A stretch of 6,004 bases of DNA from an uncultured Alphaproteobacteria bacterium (GTDB taxonomy: Bacteria; Pseudomonadota; Alphaproteobacteria; Bin95). Position 1 is the stretch's first letter. The number at the start of each line of letters is the position of its first letter. A model generated the notes under the pieces. It searched no databases and had not been told where the DNA came from. It saw only the letters and a list, made by a program, of their open reading frames with translations. Below, one piece after another: positions 5,956-6,004 of this stretch. The position numbers were made by a program, and so were the translations under genes. Where the stretch lies: the NCBI GenBank assembly GCA_913060845.1, contig CAJXVF010000169.1, positions 1-6,004 on the forward strand. The letters run 5' to 3'.

Positions 5956-6004
5956 CTGTCTCTTATACACATCTCCGAGCCCACGAGACCTCTCTACATC
6001 TCGT
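5956..6004 (+). other. Illumina Nextera P7-side adapter, not genomic
   Basis: Bases 5956-5974 are the reverse-complement Tn5 mosaic end (CTGTCTCTTATACACATCT). Bases 5975-5989 are the read-2 arm (CCGAGCCCACGAGAC), 5990-5997 (CTCTCTAC) match the i7 index known as N707, and 5998-6004 (ATCTCGT) begin the P7 oligo. Genomic sequence ends at 5955. On the minus strand this adapter yields the false N-terminus MGSEMCIRD on the regulator. Confidence 0.99.

Noticed and set aside
30..5974. Inverted 19-bp terminal repeats at 30-48 and 5956-5974 resembling the ends of a Tn5-like transposon
   Set aside because: They are Tn5 mosaic ends from the sequencing library, each continuous with Nextera primer arms and index bases; no transposase gene or target duplication is present.
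5956..5984. ATG start and N-terminus MGSEMCIRDR of the Fur-family gene
   Set aside because: These codons lie in adapter sequence. The true start lies beyond the contig end.

Overview
This window reads as one complete short assembly contig of about 5.9 kb of bacterial DNA, with Illumina Nextera adapters left on both ends (1-48 and 5956-6004). Only 49-5955 is biological. Both outer genes run into adapter, so their last or first residues are artefacts. The source is most likely an alphaproteobacterium of intermediate GC. The main reason is the truncated Fur-family gene at the right end, which looks like Irr, the alphaproteobacterial iron response regulator; no 16S or other marker is present to refine this.

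All six genes lie on the minus strand, so transcription runs from right to left: irr-like regulator (5' end missing) -> short rubrerythrin -> two-cluster iron-sulfur oxidoreductase with CCG cysteine-rich domains -> DUF3501 protein -> RND periplasmic adaptor -> RND inner-membrane pump (3' half missing). The longest gene-free stretch is about 149 bases.

Region 1 (about 2924-5955) is an iron and peroxide module. Rubrerythrin is a di-iron protein normally linked to peroxide reduction; here it has no rubredoxin domain. The Fe-S/CCG protein could carry electrons. DUF3501 has no known function, but the rubrerythrin, CCG Fe-S and DUF3501 genes recur together in proteobacteria. The gap before rubrerythrin holds a close match to the Irr box (ICE motif) directly upstream of a TTGACT -35 element, next to a gene that looks like Irr. 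This suggests iron-responsive control of the module. A strong hairpin after rubrerythrin, followed by a candidate promoter overlapping two 21-bp-spaced GATATTGAT repeats, suggests that the Fe-S and DUF3501 genes can also be transcribed separately.

Region 2 (49-2829) encodes a translationally coupled RND adaptor and pump pair (ATGA overlap). Its substrate cannot be told from the sequence, and no TolC-type gene is visible. It starts 94 bases after DUF3501 with no clear terminator between them, so co-transcription with the redox module is possible but unproven.
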